A stretch of 64,000 nucleotides of DNA from SHZI01 sp963698405 (GTDB taxonomy: Bacteria; Pseudomonadota; Gammaproteobacteria; Steroidobacterales; GCA-2729495): NCBI GenBank assembly GCA_963698405.1, contig CAVOQT010000017.1:496001-560000 (forward strand). The letters are read 5' to 3'. Every line of letters begins with the position of its first letter. Position 1 is the stretch's first letter. Both the position numbers and the translations under genes were made by a program. The notes below the pieces were generated by a model that saw only the letters and a program-made list of their open reading frames with translations, searched no databases and was not told the DNA's origin. Below, piece after piece: positions 22,812-33,963 of this stretch.

Positions 22812-22960
22812 ACACCCTGCCTGATCGAAAACCCGAACGAGGGCAGAGGATACGGACGCAGCCCGCCAGCGACAACCCGCCCGAGGGCCCACGCTACCGC
22901 ACTGACTCATCGGGAAGTACGTCACTACCGGACAGCAGTCTTTTTTATACCCTAGTCGAC

Positions 22961-23845
22961 ATGAAAGCAGCCCAGAAGCAGGTCGCGGCAACCGATCTTG
23001 CATGTGACATCTTTATTGGCCGCCAGCCTATTCTCGACCGCGAGCGGAAGCTGTACGCCTATGAGCTGCTGTTTCGCCATAACCACCAGAACGGTGCTGA
23101 GGTCAGCGACGACCTCGCTGCTACGGCGACGGTGCTGAGCCACGTCATCAATGAGCTGGGACTGGAGGCGTCGCTGGGACCCTACATCGGTTTCGTCAAT
23201 TTCGACGCACGCATGCTGATGAGCGAAGCCATCGAAATGCTGCCACACCGGAAGTTTGTGCTTGAGGTGCTGGAAACCGTAGAGATCACTGAGGAGATCG
23301 TGGAACGCTGCCACAAGCTGAAGGAGCTGGGCTTCACTCTCGCCATGGACGACTCACCAACCCGCGAGCGGCTGAGCCGCGTTCCCAACGGGTAGGAGCG
23401 CGCTTCAGCCGCGATTGTTGGGAGCCAAGCATCGCGGCTGAAGCCGCTCCTCCGGGCGCGGAATCCCCCGCTCATGCAGCTTGCCGCAACGCGCGGCCGT
23501 TTCATGGAACTGCTTGCCACCGAGCTGATGGGCGAGGGTTGCGACCTGGCCGACCACGCTTTCATGACGGGAATCATGTCACTGATACCGGCACTGCTGC
23601 AGAGCCCGATGGAAGACATCCTCAGCTCACTACCGCTTCTGCCGGAAGTACGCGAAGCACTGGAATCGCGCGACGGCACCTTGGGCAAACTGCTGTCTCT
23701 GGCAGAAAGCATCGAGGCAAACGATCAATCAGCCTGCTTTTCCCTGACCGCAGACCTGCCCGGCATGGATAGTGATGCCGTAAACCTCGCGCAGACCAGT
23801 GCGCTGGCATGGGTTGCAAGCATCGACCGGACATCAGCCAACTGA
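22961..23845 (+). pseudogene. EAL-HDOD signalling protein remnant, centre replaced by a REP pair
   Basis: N-terminal 143 codons are a YuxH-type EAL domain start (DIFIGRQPILDR, YAYELLFRH, GFVNFDARML, then ELGFTLAMDDSP). Frame-compatible HDOD C-terminal sequence resumes near 23462 (NPPLMQLAATRGRFMELLA...) and ends at 23845. Intact relatives have about 130-140 more residues between these points: the rest of EAL and the start of HDOD. Here only about 75 bases remain, mostly the inverted REP pair at 23391-23452, which supplies the TAG stop at 23393. This is a deletion with REP at the junction, not a simple frameshift. Original role: c-di-GMP/phosphorelay-type signalling by a probably non-catalytic EAL. 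Confidence 0.85.
23391..23452. repeat. REPIN-like inverted pair of REP elements
   Basis: Left arm TAGGAGCG(CG)CTTCAGCCGCGAT and right arm ATCGCGGCTGAAGCCGCTCCT are inverted copies around a short spacer. Each arm is itself palindromic (GCTTCAGCCGC / GCGGCTGAAGC). The same arm occurs near 63508-63572. This resembles REP/REPIN elements of Pseudomonas and relatives, usually mobilised by RAYT transposases; no RAYT gene is in the window. Confidence 0.85.
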
Positions 23846-23902
23846 TGTATCGCCGGAGTCAGAGGGCTCGGCACGCCGGCAAAATCCCACTGAAGCATAC
23901 GC

Positions 23903-24881
23903 TCAGGCTTTGCGTGGGCCGAAGCCGGCGACCGGCGGTGCAGTGATCTGCTCCGCTTCACTGATCGCCGCCGCCGGCAGCTTCGTGAGGCCCGCTGCGA
24001 CGTTCTGCTCAAGCTGCCCGATACTCGTCACGCCGGCAATCACGCTGGCAACCACCGGCTTGCTGACCAGCCAGGCCATGGCGAGTTCCAGCAGCTTGAT
24101 CTCGTGCTTCGCACATACCGCGTTGAATTTTTCCACGATATTGAGGTTGGCTTCACTGGAAAACGCACTGCTGCCGAACGCGCCCCACTTCGCCAGCCGG
24201 CTGCCCTCGGGCGGCGGTGCGCCCTTGCGGTACTTGCCGGTCAGCAGGCCGCTCTCCAGCGGAAAATACGGCAGGATGCTGAGACCATAGGCGCTGGCCG
24301 CCGGCACGAGTTCCCGCTCTATGTCCCGGGTGATCAGGCTCCAGCGGTTCTGTGCCGAAACGAAGGCATTCAGGTTGTGCGCCTTCGCAGTCCAGTCTGC
24401 TTCCACGAGTTGCCAGCCAGCGTAGTTTGAATGGCCGATGTAGCGAACCTTCCCCTGCCGGACCAGATCATCCAGCGCCCGCAGCGTCTCCTCGACCGGC
24501 GTCTTCGCATCCGGGAAGTGCATCTGGTAGAGATCGATGTAATCGGTGCCGAGCCGCTGCAGGCTGGCTTCCACCGCCGCGCAGATGTACCGGCGCGATC
24601 CGCCCTGCATGTCGCGCCGGGACGATGACATCGGTCCCGGCAAACTTCGTGGCGATCACGACTTCCTGGCGCCGCTTGCCGAGCGCCCGTCCGAGCCAGA
24701 CTTCCGACTTGCCACGCTCGCCGTAGATGTCCGCGGTATCGAAAAAGTTGATGCCCAGCTCCATCGCCCTGTGCACGATGGTTGCTGCTGCTTCTTCCTC
24801 TATCGACATGCCAAAGGGCATGCAGCCCAGACCCACGACGGAGACCTGCAGGCCGGAGCGGCCCAGATTGCGGTATTCCAT
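23903..24881 (-). CDS. Aldo/keto reductase (one frameshift)
   Basis: NADP-dependent TIM-barrel oxidoreductase, about 325 residues. N-terminus MEYRNLGRSGLQVS is typical; the catalytic tetrad is visible as Asp in FFDTADIYG with Tyr following, Lys in IATKFAG and His in LYQMHFPD. NADP-binding C-terminal region present (SVIAGVTSIGQLEQN). An extra base at 24629 (GAT-g-TCA) breaks the frame before SSRRDMQGGSRRYI. Closest to the YghZ/Gcy-like AKRs that reduce aldehydes; substrate unknown. It lies 15 bases after the TPP-enzyme stop, same strand, so the two may be co-transcribed. Confidence 0.88.
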
Positions 24882-24895
24882 ATGCGTTTTCCTGT

Positions 24896-26811
24896 TCAGA
24901 CCTTGCGGTTTCGTTTGGCGGCAATCGAAATCTGCGGATGCCATGTCTGCTCGGTACGTACGCCGCGGCGATCGAGCTGCATCAGCATGGCATCGATCAG
25001 GTACGGCCGTCCTTCGCGTGTCACGGCAACTGCCCGCTTCAGCGCCTTGCGGAAGCCGGCCGGATCGGTGGCGCGCTCTGCGGGGATGGCAAAACTTCTG
25101 GCCAGCCCGGAGAAATCCACCAGCGGATCGCCCAGATAGCAGCTGACATCCTTCCACAGGTCGCGCGTGTCCTGGTTCGACAGCAGCGGCGAGTTGTTCT
25201 GGATACGGTTGCGTTCGTTATCGTAGCTGCGATTGTTCATCACGACGATGATCACCGGGATTTCGTACCGCGCTGCGGTCCACAACGCCTCGACCTGCCC
25301 GAACAGCAGCGCACCGTCACCGACCAGGCAGACCACCTGCTGGTCTGGCCGCGCGATCTTCACGCCCAGCGCCGCGCCTATACCCCAGCCCAGCGCAAAG
25401 CCGGTGGTCTGGCCGATCAGCCGCTTCTTGCCGCGGTCCAGGTCCAGCCAGTAGAACGGCGATCGGTAATCGAGCTCCGGAACGATGATCGCATCGGGCT
25501 CCAGCTGCAGGTCGAGCTCGGCTGAAACACGCGGCCAGGACATCGGGCTCGCGTTCCAGTACGCCTGCGCATCGGCCTTGCGCCGCGCATCCGCTGTCGC
25601 CTGGGTTTCGCGCGCAGCAGCCAGGCGCTCCGCCGCAACTTTCTGCAGCCGCCCGGCAGTTGCCATGCCGCGCACTGCATCGTTGAGCGCAACGAGCGTC
25701 TCTTTCATGCCGGCGGCGATGGCCACATCGGTCGGATAGGTATTGGCGATCTCACCGAACTCGATACGCGCATGCACGAGCTTCGCAGCGCGCGGCGGCG
25801 GCGGCGCGAATACAGTCGGATCCGGCATCGGCCCGCCCAGGTTGACGAACACATCGGTCTTGGCCAGATCGCGCGGAATGCCCAGCCCGTAGAAACCGGC
25901 AAACAGCGGGTGCCGGAACGGGAAATCGTTGTACACGCTATAGCCCTGCGCCACCGGCGCACCGAGCATTTCCGCCAGGCTGACCAGTTCGTCGCCAGCA
26001 CCCGCACGGGTGACCTCTGCACCGGCACACAGCATCGGCGCCTTGGCCTCGATCAGCATGCGGGCCGTCTGCTCGATCAGTTCGGGCTTGGGCCGCATTT
26101 CCATCGGCACGTTGAAACGCGCCTGTGGCTAGATGGTCTGCTTCACGTTCTTCATGCCGAGCAGATCGAGCGACATGCGCACATGCACCGGACCGCCCGG
26201 CGGCGTACCGGACACCTTGATGGCCCGGCGGATCATCTCGGCGATCTGCCGTTCGTTGCGCAGCTCCCAGCGCCACTTGGTGAAGGCCACCATGGACTCC
26301 AGCCAGTTATCCATCTGCTGGAAACCGTTGCGGCCCTTCGAAGTAGTTGCTGGTGCCATCGGCCAGCACCAGGATCGAGGAACGATCCTTCCAGGCGTTG
26401 TACAGGTTGTTCATGGTGCTCGGCACAGCCACGCCCGGCACGATCAGCACCGAGGTCTGGCCGGTCGCCAGTTCGTAGCCGTGCGCCATGCTGGTGGCCT
26501 GGGACTCAGCCAGCGCGATGATCATCTGCAGGTCTGGCCGCACGGTGATCGCATCGAAGAAGGCCGACATGCCGGTGGCGCTGGTACCAAACACATAACG
26601 CACACCGGCCGCACGCAGCGTCTCGACCAGCACCTCGGCACCGGTACCGGTAAACGCCACGCCCTCGGCGGCGGCCGGTTGCTGGGCCAGCGCAAGGTTC
26701 GTGCACCACCGACTCGACGGCCGCCGCGCTGAGACCGAGCGCCGCCAGGCCCTTGCCAAAGCTGCGGCGGGAGATCTGGCGGTTCATGAACTGGTGCAGC
26801 AGCTCGCGCAT
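24896..26811 (-). CDS. Tat-signal TPP-dependent decarboxylase/acetolactate-synthase-like enzyme, interrupted
   Basis: Three-domain TPP enzyme of the acetolactate synthase/benzoylformate decarboxylase superfamily, about 637 codons. It begins with a twin-arginine signal (SRRSFGKGLAALGLSAAA) at residues 13-30. PYR domain: GAEVLVETLRAAGVRYVFG, with the TPP-activating Glu in IALAESQATSMAHGYELA. Central domain, then PP domain with VGDGALLFG...VVMNN as the TPP/Mg motif. Frameshifts near 26700 (CAC-g-AAC) and 26339 (TTC-g-AAG), plus an in-frame TAG at 26129-26131 between KQTI and PQARF. The ATG at 26811 is chosen to include the Tat signal; MNRQ 24 bases downstream is possible. Substrate unknown; probably a 2-oxo acid. 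Confidence 0.78.
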
Positions 26812-27103
26812 GCGTGACCGCTCCAGGCTGATGGAAGAAGCAGACCTTATGCTACATTCAGCCCGGATGCGATCCGCCACCAGAGTGAGAATCAGCTGCA
26901 GCTTTCGCGAGCGGATTTGCGCGTTGCCTGAACGACGATGAGGCTGATCAGTGAACGTCAGGTCAACACTCCGTCAACCGGCCCCGCTGTACCGATGATT
27001 TTTGCTACAGCGACTTACAACAGCTATCGTGGACCGAATAGAAAAGAGCTGCCGGGCAGTAGTGCCTGGACAGGTCCTGGCCAGAAAACATGAGGGGGAA
27101 ATC

Positions 27104-30100
27104 ATGGCAGGCTTTCGCAAAGGCTGTTCCGTACTGGCAGCCACCACACTGGCCTGCAGTCCGGTACTGCTCACTGTACCGGTAACCGGCTGGGCACAGG
27201 TCGAGGAAATCATCGTCACCACCCGCAAGCGGGAAGAAAGCCTGCAGGAAGTGCCGATCGCGGTAAACGCGATCAGTGCAGCGGAGATCGACCGCAAGGC
27301 GATCAGCAGCATCGGCGATATCACCAAGAACCTGTCATCGGTCGAGTTTGATGAAGGCGCCTCCAAGAGCGACACCCGCATCACCATCCGCGGCCTGTCA
27401 CCGACCCGCGGACGGCAGAATGTCGCCGTACTGGTCGATGGCATCGACGTCTCCACCGAGGCCATCAGCAGCTCCGGCGGCGGCGTACTGCTCAACACCC
27501 GGCTCGTGGATATCGAGCGCATCGAGGTCGTCAAGGGACCGCAGATGGCACTGTACGGACGCAGCGCCTTCGCCGGCGCCATTCAGTACATCACCAAAGA
27601 CCCGTCTGATGAATTCGAAGCCAGCGTCTCCGCCGATGCCAACGGCGACGACCAGTACAGCGCAACGCTCGGCCTCAGCGGACCGGTATACGGCGACAAG
27701 CTCGGTCTGCGTTTCAATGCTGCGGTCTGGGATGAGCCGGGCTATTACGACAACACCATCACCGGCAACAGCCTCGGCGACGACGAAGGATTCGGCCTTG
27801 CGCTCACCGCCAAATCCCAGCTCACGGATTCGTTCAGCCTCAAGTTCCGCGCCGAGTACCAGGACCAGACCACCGGACCGGCAGCCACGGCCTTCCTGAA
27901 ATTCAACGACGAAACGCTGGTTCCCACGAACGCGAGCAGCACCTACACCGATCCGGTGAGCGGCATCGTCCACCCCGCCCTGTTCCGCTGCTTCGAACGG
28001 CTGTCCAGCAAGACCTGGAACGCTGCCCTGACCGGCCGGAACGACCGGCTGTATGACTCCGGCTACACACCCACCGGCCCCACATCCACGCAGCCCAACC
28101 CGGTGCTCTACAGCAGCCCCTACTGCGAAACCGGCGTGGCCAGCTTCAGCGGTGCACCGCGGAATTTCAACAAATCCGGATATCGCGGTCAGCCCGAACC
28201 CGTGGACCAACGACGACTATGAGGGCATCGACCGGCAACTGATCCGCCTGTCGCTGATCGGCGACTGGGAACTGGAAAAGGGCACTCTGACCTTCCGCAG
28301 CGGCTATATCCACGAAGATGCCGATGAATCAGCCGACAACGGCAAGTTTGCCTTCAGCCCCGATCCGGCCAGCATCTCGCCGCTCACCGGTGGCGGCTAT
28401 CTGGATGGCAATCCGAATGCCTTTACCGTCGATACGGACAAGACCACCACCCAGTTCAGCCAGGAACTCATGTACCGGACCAACTTCGACGGCCCGACAC
28501 AGCTCACCGTCGGCGCCCTGTACTGGAATGAGGAAGTGGACAACGATACCTACTCGATGACGCTGCAGGGCTCGGGCAGCCACTGCGCCTGGTCCAGCGT
28601 AACGCGGCCAGACCTTTGAGGAACTCGGGCTGTTCGACACCCGGCCCGACCTGGCCGGCACCAGTTGTTACGGCTATTCGGAGCGCGCTGTCGCCCCGCT
28701 GGCACGCGGTGGCTTCAACTACACCGATGGCGAGCCCTACAACGGCATCCAGGGGTACATGCAGGATGCGGTAAGCTCCGGCCGACCGGGACACCGATCA
28801 TCGTTCGCTGTTCGGCATGGTCGAATACGAGTTCACCAGCAGCATCAAGGGCACCTTTGAAGGCCGCTACAGCGTCGAGACGGTGGATGTCACCGGCCCG
28901 CTGTTCCTCGATCCGAATGCCTCCGGCGGCCCCGGCAGCTGGGTACCCTGCGGCATCTTCTTCCGGCCCTGCGATGACGACTACCTGTTCGGCCAGTACG
29001 GACCCTTCTACAGCCAGGCGAATTTCGAGGCCGCCAACAACGGCCAGCAATACGACATCAATGGAAACTACACCATCAGCTCAGCTGATGCTGTCCGTGC
29101 CGGTACCGGCTACGACATCTGGTCACCTGACTATCTGTTTACGAGCGGCCCGCTCAAAGGCAACACCTACCGTTCGGCCATCCCGGCCACCTGTCTGGCT
29201 GATCCCGGAGTCCAGCAGCGTCTGGCCACCTTCGATGCAGGCGGCGGCGACCCCTTCGACATGTTCAACCCCTCCTGCATCGCAACCATCTCCAGAGACG
29301 ACAGCTGGTTCTCGCCCAAGCTGACCCTGAGCTGGCAGGTCCACGATGACCTGAACATCTATGCCTCCTGGTCGCAGAGCCGAAAAGCCGGGTGGCTTTT
29401 CCACGCTGGGCATCGGCAGCAATGGCATCAACCGCGAGCTGCTGGAATACGAACCGGAGAAGCTGGTGGTCTGGGAGATCGGTGCCAAGAGCCAGTGGCT
29501 GGACCGGACCCTGATACTGAACACCGTCGTTCTTCTTCCAGGATTTCACCGACAAGCAGACGCTCGTTTCGGTACTCAACATCTGCTCGGCGACCGTCTG
29601 GTCAACAAGCTGGAGAACGTCGACGGTGCAGAAGTCTACGGACTGGAACTGGAGGCCACCTGGGCACCGGAAGCCATGTTCCTCGGCGGCAACTGGCAGT
29701 TCAACGGTGCCTATACCTGGCTGGATGCCGAGTATGTGGGCGCGGAAGTCGAAAACACCTCGTTCACCTTCATCTCTGCCGCCGGCAACTGCAGGATGCA
29801 GGAGGTAGGGCCGCAGACGACCGTGTGCATGGTCAGCCTGGACGGCAAGAAACTTGAGGATGCGCCGGAGGGCAAGTTCACCGGCTCGATCGCCTACAGC
29901 CTGCCGCTGGCTGAAGACCTGAACTTCTTCGCCGAAACGGATTTCATGTGGGTTGCCAAGCGCTATATCGAAGCCACCAACGAGAACTGGGTGGAGTCCG
30001 ATACCAACGTCGACCTGCGCCTGGGCGTGCGCGGCCGCAACTGGGAAGTCATGGGCTACGTCACCAACGTCTTCGACGATGACACGGTCGCTTCAGTGCT

Positions 30101-30329
30101 CGGTGGTCCGAGCCTCTCCTGCTGCTTCATTCTCGGCAGCGGCATCGACATCAGCAACCGCGAACCACCGACTGACGATCCGGGTGGCGACCCCAGCAAT
30201 GGCGACCAGGCACCCTATGAACCCGGCAAGACCGTCACCGTGGAACTGCCGCAGTTCCGCGCCGCCTTCGCACCGGATCCGCGCGTTGTCGGTATCCGCG
30301 CACGTTACAAGTTTGGCGGCTCAGAGTAG
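27104..30329 (+). CDS. TonB-dependent outer-membrane receptor (several frameshifts)
   Basis: Ligand-gated porin, about 1,073 codons when bridged. Signal peptide to GWAQ, then the TonB-box region VEEIIVTTRKREESLQ, plug domain (IRGLSPTRGRQNVAVLVDGIDV, VEVVKGPQ-like IERIEVVKGPQMALYGRSAFAGA), and a 22-strand-type barrel ending VGIRARYKFGGSE. GAGGGGGAAATC precedes the ATG. Frames change about six times; resolved insertions at 28780 (TCC-g-GCC), 29387 (AAA-g-CCG) and 29529 (GTC-g-TTC). The extracellular part carries an unusual number of Cys. This family (IIVTARKR type) is abundant in aromatic- and steroid-degrading proteobacteria; ligand unknown. Divergent from the TPP enzyme, with 292 bases of non-coding sequence between. 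Confidence 0.9.
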
Positions 30330-30343
30330 AAAGCAAGAAGGAG

Positions 30344-31762
30344 TCAGGCGACCACCACCTTCAGTTCGAGAAAGTCAGCAAGGCCGAACTCGCCCCATTC
30401 GCGGCCGTTGCCGGACTGCTTGAAGCCGCCGAAGGGTGCATTGAGCGGCAGATCCGCACCGTTGATGTGAATCATCCCGGCGCGGATCTGGCCGGCCACG
30501 CGCCGCGCAGCAACCGGATCAGCAGACCAGACATACGCTGCAAGTCCATAGGGCGTGTCGTTGGCGATACGGATCGCTTCGGCCTCATCGCCATACGGCA
30601 GGATGCCCAACACCGGGCCGAAGATTTCCTCGCGGGCAATCCGCATGTCGTTGCGCACGCCGGCAAATACCGTGGGGCGCACATAGAAACCCTGCGTCAG
30701 GCCCGGCGGCCGGCCAGGGCCACCACAGACCAGCGTCGCGCCCTCGTCGATGCCCACCTGGATCAGGCCCTGGATCTTTTCGAACTGTATCTGGCTCACG
30801 ACCGGTCCGAGCTGCGTAGCCGCGTTCCGCGGATCACCGACCACCATGGCCTCAGCGACCTCCCTGGCCAGCGCAGCGGCCCGCGCCTGAAGCGCTGCGG
30901 GCACCAGCATCCGGCTCGGGGCATTACAGCTCTGGCCACTGTTGCTGAAGCAGTCTGTCACCCCCCAGCGCACGGCGGCCTCAAGACTCGGCTCGTCGAG
31001 AATCAGCAGCGGCGACTTGCCGCCCAGCTCCTGATGCACCCGCTTGACGGTATCTGCCCCGGCTTTGGCAACCGCAATACCGGCCCGGGTGGAACCGGTA
31101 AAGGACAGCATGTCGACTTCCGGGTGCACGGCGATGGCCTGCCCCACTCCCGGACCGTCACCGTGGACGAGATTGAAGATGCCCGGTGGCACGCCGGCAT
31201 CATGGATAACTCTGGCGAACAGGCTACCCGACAGCGGTGCGATCTCGCTGGGCTTCAGCACCATGGTGCAGCCCGCAGCCAGCGCCGGCACCACCTTGCA
31301 GGTGATCTGGTTGATCGGCCAGTTCCACGGCGTGATGAACCCACACACACCGACCGGCTCGCGCAACAGCTGCATGCCATCGCGCTGCTCGCTGAAACTG
31401 AAGGTCTTCAGGACTTCGAGGATCGTGGCGAGATGCCCGGTACCGATACCAGCCTGCGAACGTCGCGCGAAAGCCAGCGGTGCGCCCATCTCGTCGCTGA
31501 TGGCCGCACCGATCTCGTCCTGGCGGGACTTGTAGACCTCAAGGACCCGGCTGATCAGCTGCACGCGTTCTGCAACAGTGCTGCGGGAGTACGTGGCAAA
31601 GGCCCGCCGGGCTGCAGCCACCGCCCGGTCGACGTCGGCCGGACCGCCAAGCGAAATCGTTCCGATGCGCTGTTCGGTCGCCGGATTGATGACGGGACAG
31701 TCCTGCGCTCGCTGTGGATCCACCCACTGGCCATCGATGTAGAACTGGCGGAAGTCGTACAT
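30344..31762 (-). CDS. Aldehyde dehydrogenase family protein
   Basis: NAD(P)-dependent aldehyde dehydrogenase, 472 residues, intact. Motifs: ITPWNWP (cofactor pocket, residue about 142), VLKPSEIAPLSG, FTGSTRAG, general-base Glu in HQELGGKSPL, catalytic Cys in SGQSCNAPSR, and EEIFGPVLGILPY. Oxidises an aldehyde to an acid; the substrate cannot be read from sequence. It converges with the TonB receptor (14 bases between stops) and diverges from the TVP38 fusion gene. Confidence 0.93.
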   Translation of the reverse strand: MYDFRQFYIDGQWVDPQRAQDCPVINPATEQRIGTISLGGPADVDRAVAAARRAFATYSRSTVAERVQLISRVLEVYKSRQDEIGAAISDEMGAPLAFARRSQAGIGTGHLATILEVLKTFSFSEQRDGMQLLREPVGVCGFITPWNWPINQITCKVVPALAAGCTMVLKPSEIAPLSGSLFARVIHDAGVPPGIFNLVHGDGPGVGQAIAVHPEVDMLSFTGSTRAGIAVAKAGADTVKRVHQELGGKSPLLILDEPSLEAAVRWGVTDCFSNSGQSCNAPSRMLVPAALQARAAALAREVAEAMVVGDPRNAATQLGPVVSQIQFEKIQGLIQVGIDEGATLVCGGPGRPPGLTQGFYVRPTVFAGVRNDMRIAREEIFGPVLGILPYGDEAEAIRIANDTPYGLAAYVWSADPVAARRVAGQIRAGMIHINGADLPLNAPFGGFKQSGNGREWGEFGLADFLELKVVVA

Positions 31763-31818
31763 GCTGCTGCTCCCCTGATGCTTGTAAAGCCCTCGGCTGC
31801 TCCGGCATTGTGGCGCAA

Positions 31819-33963
31819 ATGAACCGCAAGCTCATTATCAGCGCCCTGCTGACGGCGGCCATCCTTGGCGGGATCTGGCTGTGGCCAGAGTACGGTGCCG
31901 GGCCGGGCGGCCTGCTGCAACTCGTGGACGAGATACGCAGTCGCGCACAGGATGCGCCACTTGCAGCCAGCGGCGGTTTCTTCCTGCTGTACGTGCTGGT
32001 CGCGGCACTGGGCATTCCCGGTGCCGTTCTGCTGACGACGGCGGCCGGTGCGATCTTCGGCACGCTGCACGGTCTGGTACTGGTGTCCTTTGCCAGCAGC
32101 ATTGGCGCAACCCTGAACCTGCTCGCCGCCCGCTTCCTGTTCCGGCCACTGGTCGAAGGCCGCTTCGCCGCGAGCATGGAGCGCGTCAACACCGGCATCC
32201 GCGAGGAAGGCATCTGGTACCTGTTCGCACTGCGCCTGGTGCCCCTGTTTCCGTTTTTCGTCATCAATGCCGTGATGGGACTGACGCGTCTGCCGGCACG
32301 CAGCTTCTACTGGGTCAGCCAGATCGGGATGCTGCCTGGCACGCTGATCTATGTGAACGCAGGCGCGCAGCTCGGAGCCATCGACTCTGTGGGCAGCATC
32401 ATGTCGCCGGCTTTGCTCGCCTCCTTTGCCCTGCTCGGCATCTTTCCGCTGCTGGCACGCCGGCTGGTGGCCGTGCTGCGCGTGCGGCGACGCTATGCAG
32501 GCTTCAGACGCCCGCGTCAGTTCGACGCGAATCTGGTGGTGATCGGTGCCGGTGCAGCCGGCCTGGTCACGGCCTATGTGGCGGCGGCGGCACGCGCAAA
32601 GGTCATACTGATCGAATCGGGCGCCATGGGCGGTGACTGCCTCAACAGCGGCTGCGTACCGAGCAAGGCGCTGATCCGCTCGGCACGGCTGGCCGCCTGG
32701 CAGCGTCGTGCCAGCGAGTTCGGCCTGAACGCAGCCACACCCGGCACGGATTTCGGTCGCGTCATGCAGCGGGTCCGTGAGGTGATCGCGCGCATCGAAC
32801 CGCACGACTCGGTGGAACGCTATACAGCCCTCGGCGTCGAGTGCATCAAGGGCAAGGCACAGATCAGTTCGCCCTGGACGGTCACCGTTGACGGACGCGA
32901 GATCAGGACGCGCAGCATCGTGATCGCCACCGGCGGCAGCCCGTCGCTGCCACCGGTCCCGGGGCTGGGCGATGTGCCCCATGTCACTTCGGACAGCCTG
33001 TGGGAACTCACGGAGCTGCCACAGCGCCTGCTGGTGCTCGGCGGCGGGCCGATCGGCTGCGAGATCGCCCAGGCCTTTCGCCGGCTCGGCAGCGAGGTGG
33101 CACTGGTCGAGCAGCTGCCGCGCCTGCTCAACCGCGAAGACGATGCGGTGTCCGCCGCGATCGCCACCCGCTTTGCCGATGAGGGCATACAGGTGCTCAC
33201 CGGCTGGTCAGCGCAGCGCTTTGAGCAACGCGCCGACGGTGGACGGCTACACTGTAGCGATGGCACCCGTGAACTGGATCTGGACTTCGACATGGCGCTG
33301 ATCGCTACCGGGCGCAAGGCCCGGACTGCTGGCCTGGGACTGGAAGCGCTGGGTATCGCGCTGAACCCCAATGGCACGGTAGCGGTCAACGAGTACATGC
33401 AGACCAGCCTGCCGAACATCCATGCCTGTGGCGACGTGGCCGGACCCTGGCAACTCACCCACGCTGCCGCCCATCAGGCTTGGTACTGCGCCATGAATGC
33501 CCTGTGGGGCCGCTTCTGGCGCTTTCGTGCCGATAACTCGATTATGCCGGCAGCGGTCTTTACCGATCCCGAAGTCGCCCGCGTCGGCCTGACTGAAACC
33601 GAGGCCCGCGCCAGCGGCATGGATATAGAGGTCACCAGCCACTCGTTTGAAGAACATGACCGCGCCATCGCCGATGGTGAAGCACGCGGCTTCATCCGGC
33701 TGATCACTCCGCGCGGCAGCGACCGGATTCTCGGCGCAACCATCGTCGGCAGCCATGCCGGCGACACCATCGCCGAGTTTGTGCTCGCCATGCGCCATGG
33801 CCTGGGGCTGCGCAAGATCCTCTCTACAGTGCACATCTATCCCACACTGGCCGAAGCCAACAAGGCGGCCGCCGGCGCCTGGCAGAGCGGGCACCTGCCA
33901 GGGCGTCTGCTACGACTGGCCGCATACCTCAATCGCCGCAGACTCGGGAGCAGCACTCCATGA
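31819..33963 (+). CDS. TVP38/TMEM64 membrane domain fused to flavin disulfide oxidoreductase
   Basis: 714 residues, intact. Residues 1-225 are a TVP38/TMEM64 (VTT, DedA-like) membrane domain: ALGIPGAVLLTTAAGAIFG and RLVPLFPFFVINAVMG. Residues 235-714 are a class I pyridine-nucleotide disulfide oxidoreductase, most like mercuric reductase and dihydrolipoamide dehydrogenase: VVIGAGAAGLVTAY (FAD), redox pair Cys274/Cys279 in GGDCLNSGCVPSK, LGGGPIGCEIAQ (NADH), HACGDVAGP and C-terminal HIYPTLAEANK with the active-site His. So electrons from NAD(P)H would reach a disulfide at the inner face of the membrane. No MerA-type N-terminal HMA or C-terminal Cys pair. Overlaps the ABC ATPase start by ATGA. 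Confidence 0.9.
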   Translation: MNRKLIISALLTAAILGGIWLWPEYGAGPGGLLQLVDEIRSRAQDAPLAASGGFFLLYVLVAALGIPGAVLLTTAAGAIFGTLHGLVLVSFASSIGATLNLLAARFLFRPLVEGRFAASMERVNTGIREEGIWYLFALRLVPLFPFFVINAVMGLTRLPARSFYWVSQIGMLPGTLIYVNAGAQLGAIDSVGSIMSPALLASFALLGIFPLLARRLVAVLRVRRRYAGFRRPRQFDANLVVIGAGAAGLVTAYVAAAARAKVILIESGAMGGDCLNSGCVPSKALIRSARLAAWQRRASEFGLNAATPGTDFGRVMQRVREVIARIEPHDSVERYTALGVECIKGKAQISSPWTVTVDGREIRTRSIVIATGGSPSLPPVPGLGDVPHVTSDSLWELTELPQRLLVLGGGPIGCEIAQAFRRLGSEVALVEQLPRLLNREDDAVSAAIATRFADEGIQVLTGWSAQRFEQRADGGRLHCSDGTRELDLDFDMALIATGRKARTAGLGLEALGIALNPNGTVAVNEYMQTSLPNIHACGDVAGPWQLTHAAAHQAWYCAMNALWGRFWRFRADNSIMPAAVFTDPEVARVGLTETEARASGMDIEVTSHSFEEHDRAIADGEARGFIRLITPRGSDRILGATIVGSHAGDTIAEFVLAMRHGLGLRKILSTVHIYPTLAEANKAAAGAWQSGHLPGRLLRLAAYLNRRRLGSSTP

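Noticed and set aside
30467..31822. 451-residue plus-strand frame opposite the aldehyde dehydrogenase
   Set aside because: The minus strand has all ALDH motifs; the antisense product has no signature and biased composition.
31555..32982. 475-residue minus-strand frame opposite the TVP38 fusion gene
   Set aside because: Shadow of the coding strand; rich in Arg/Gln/His, no domain.
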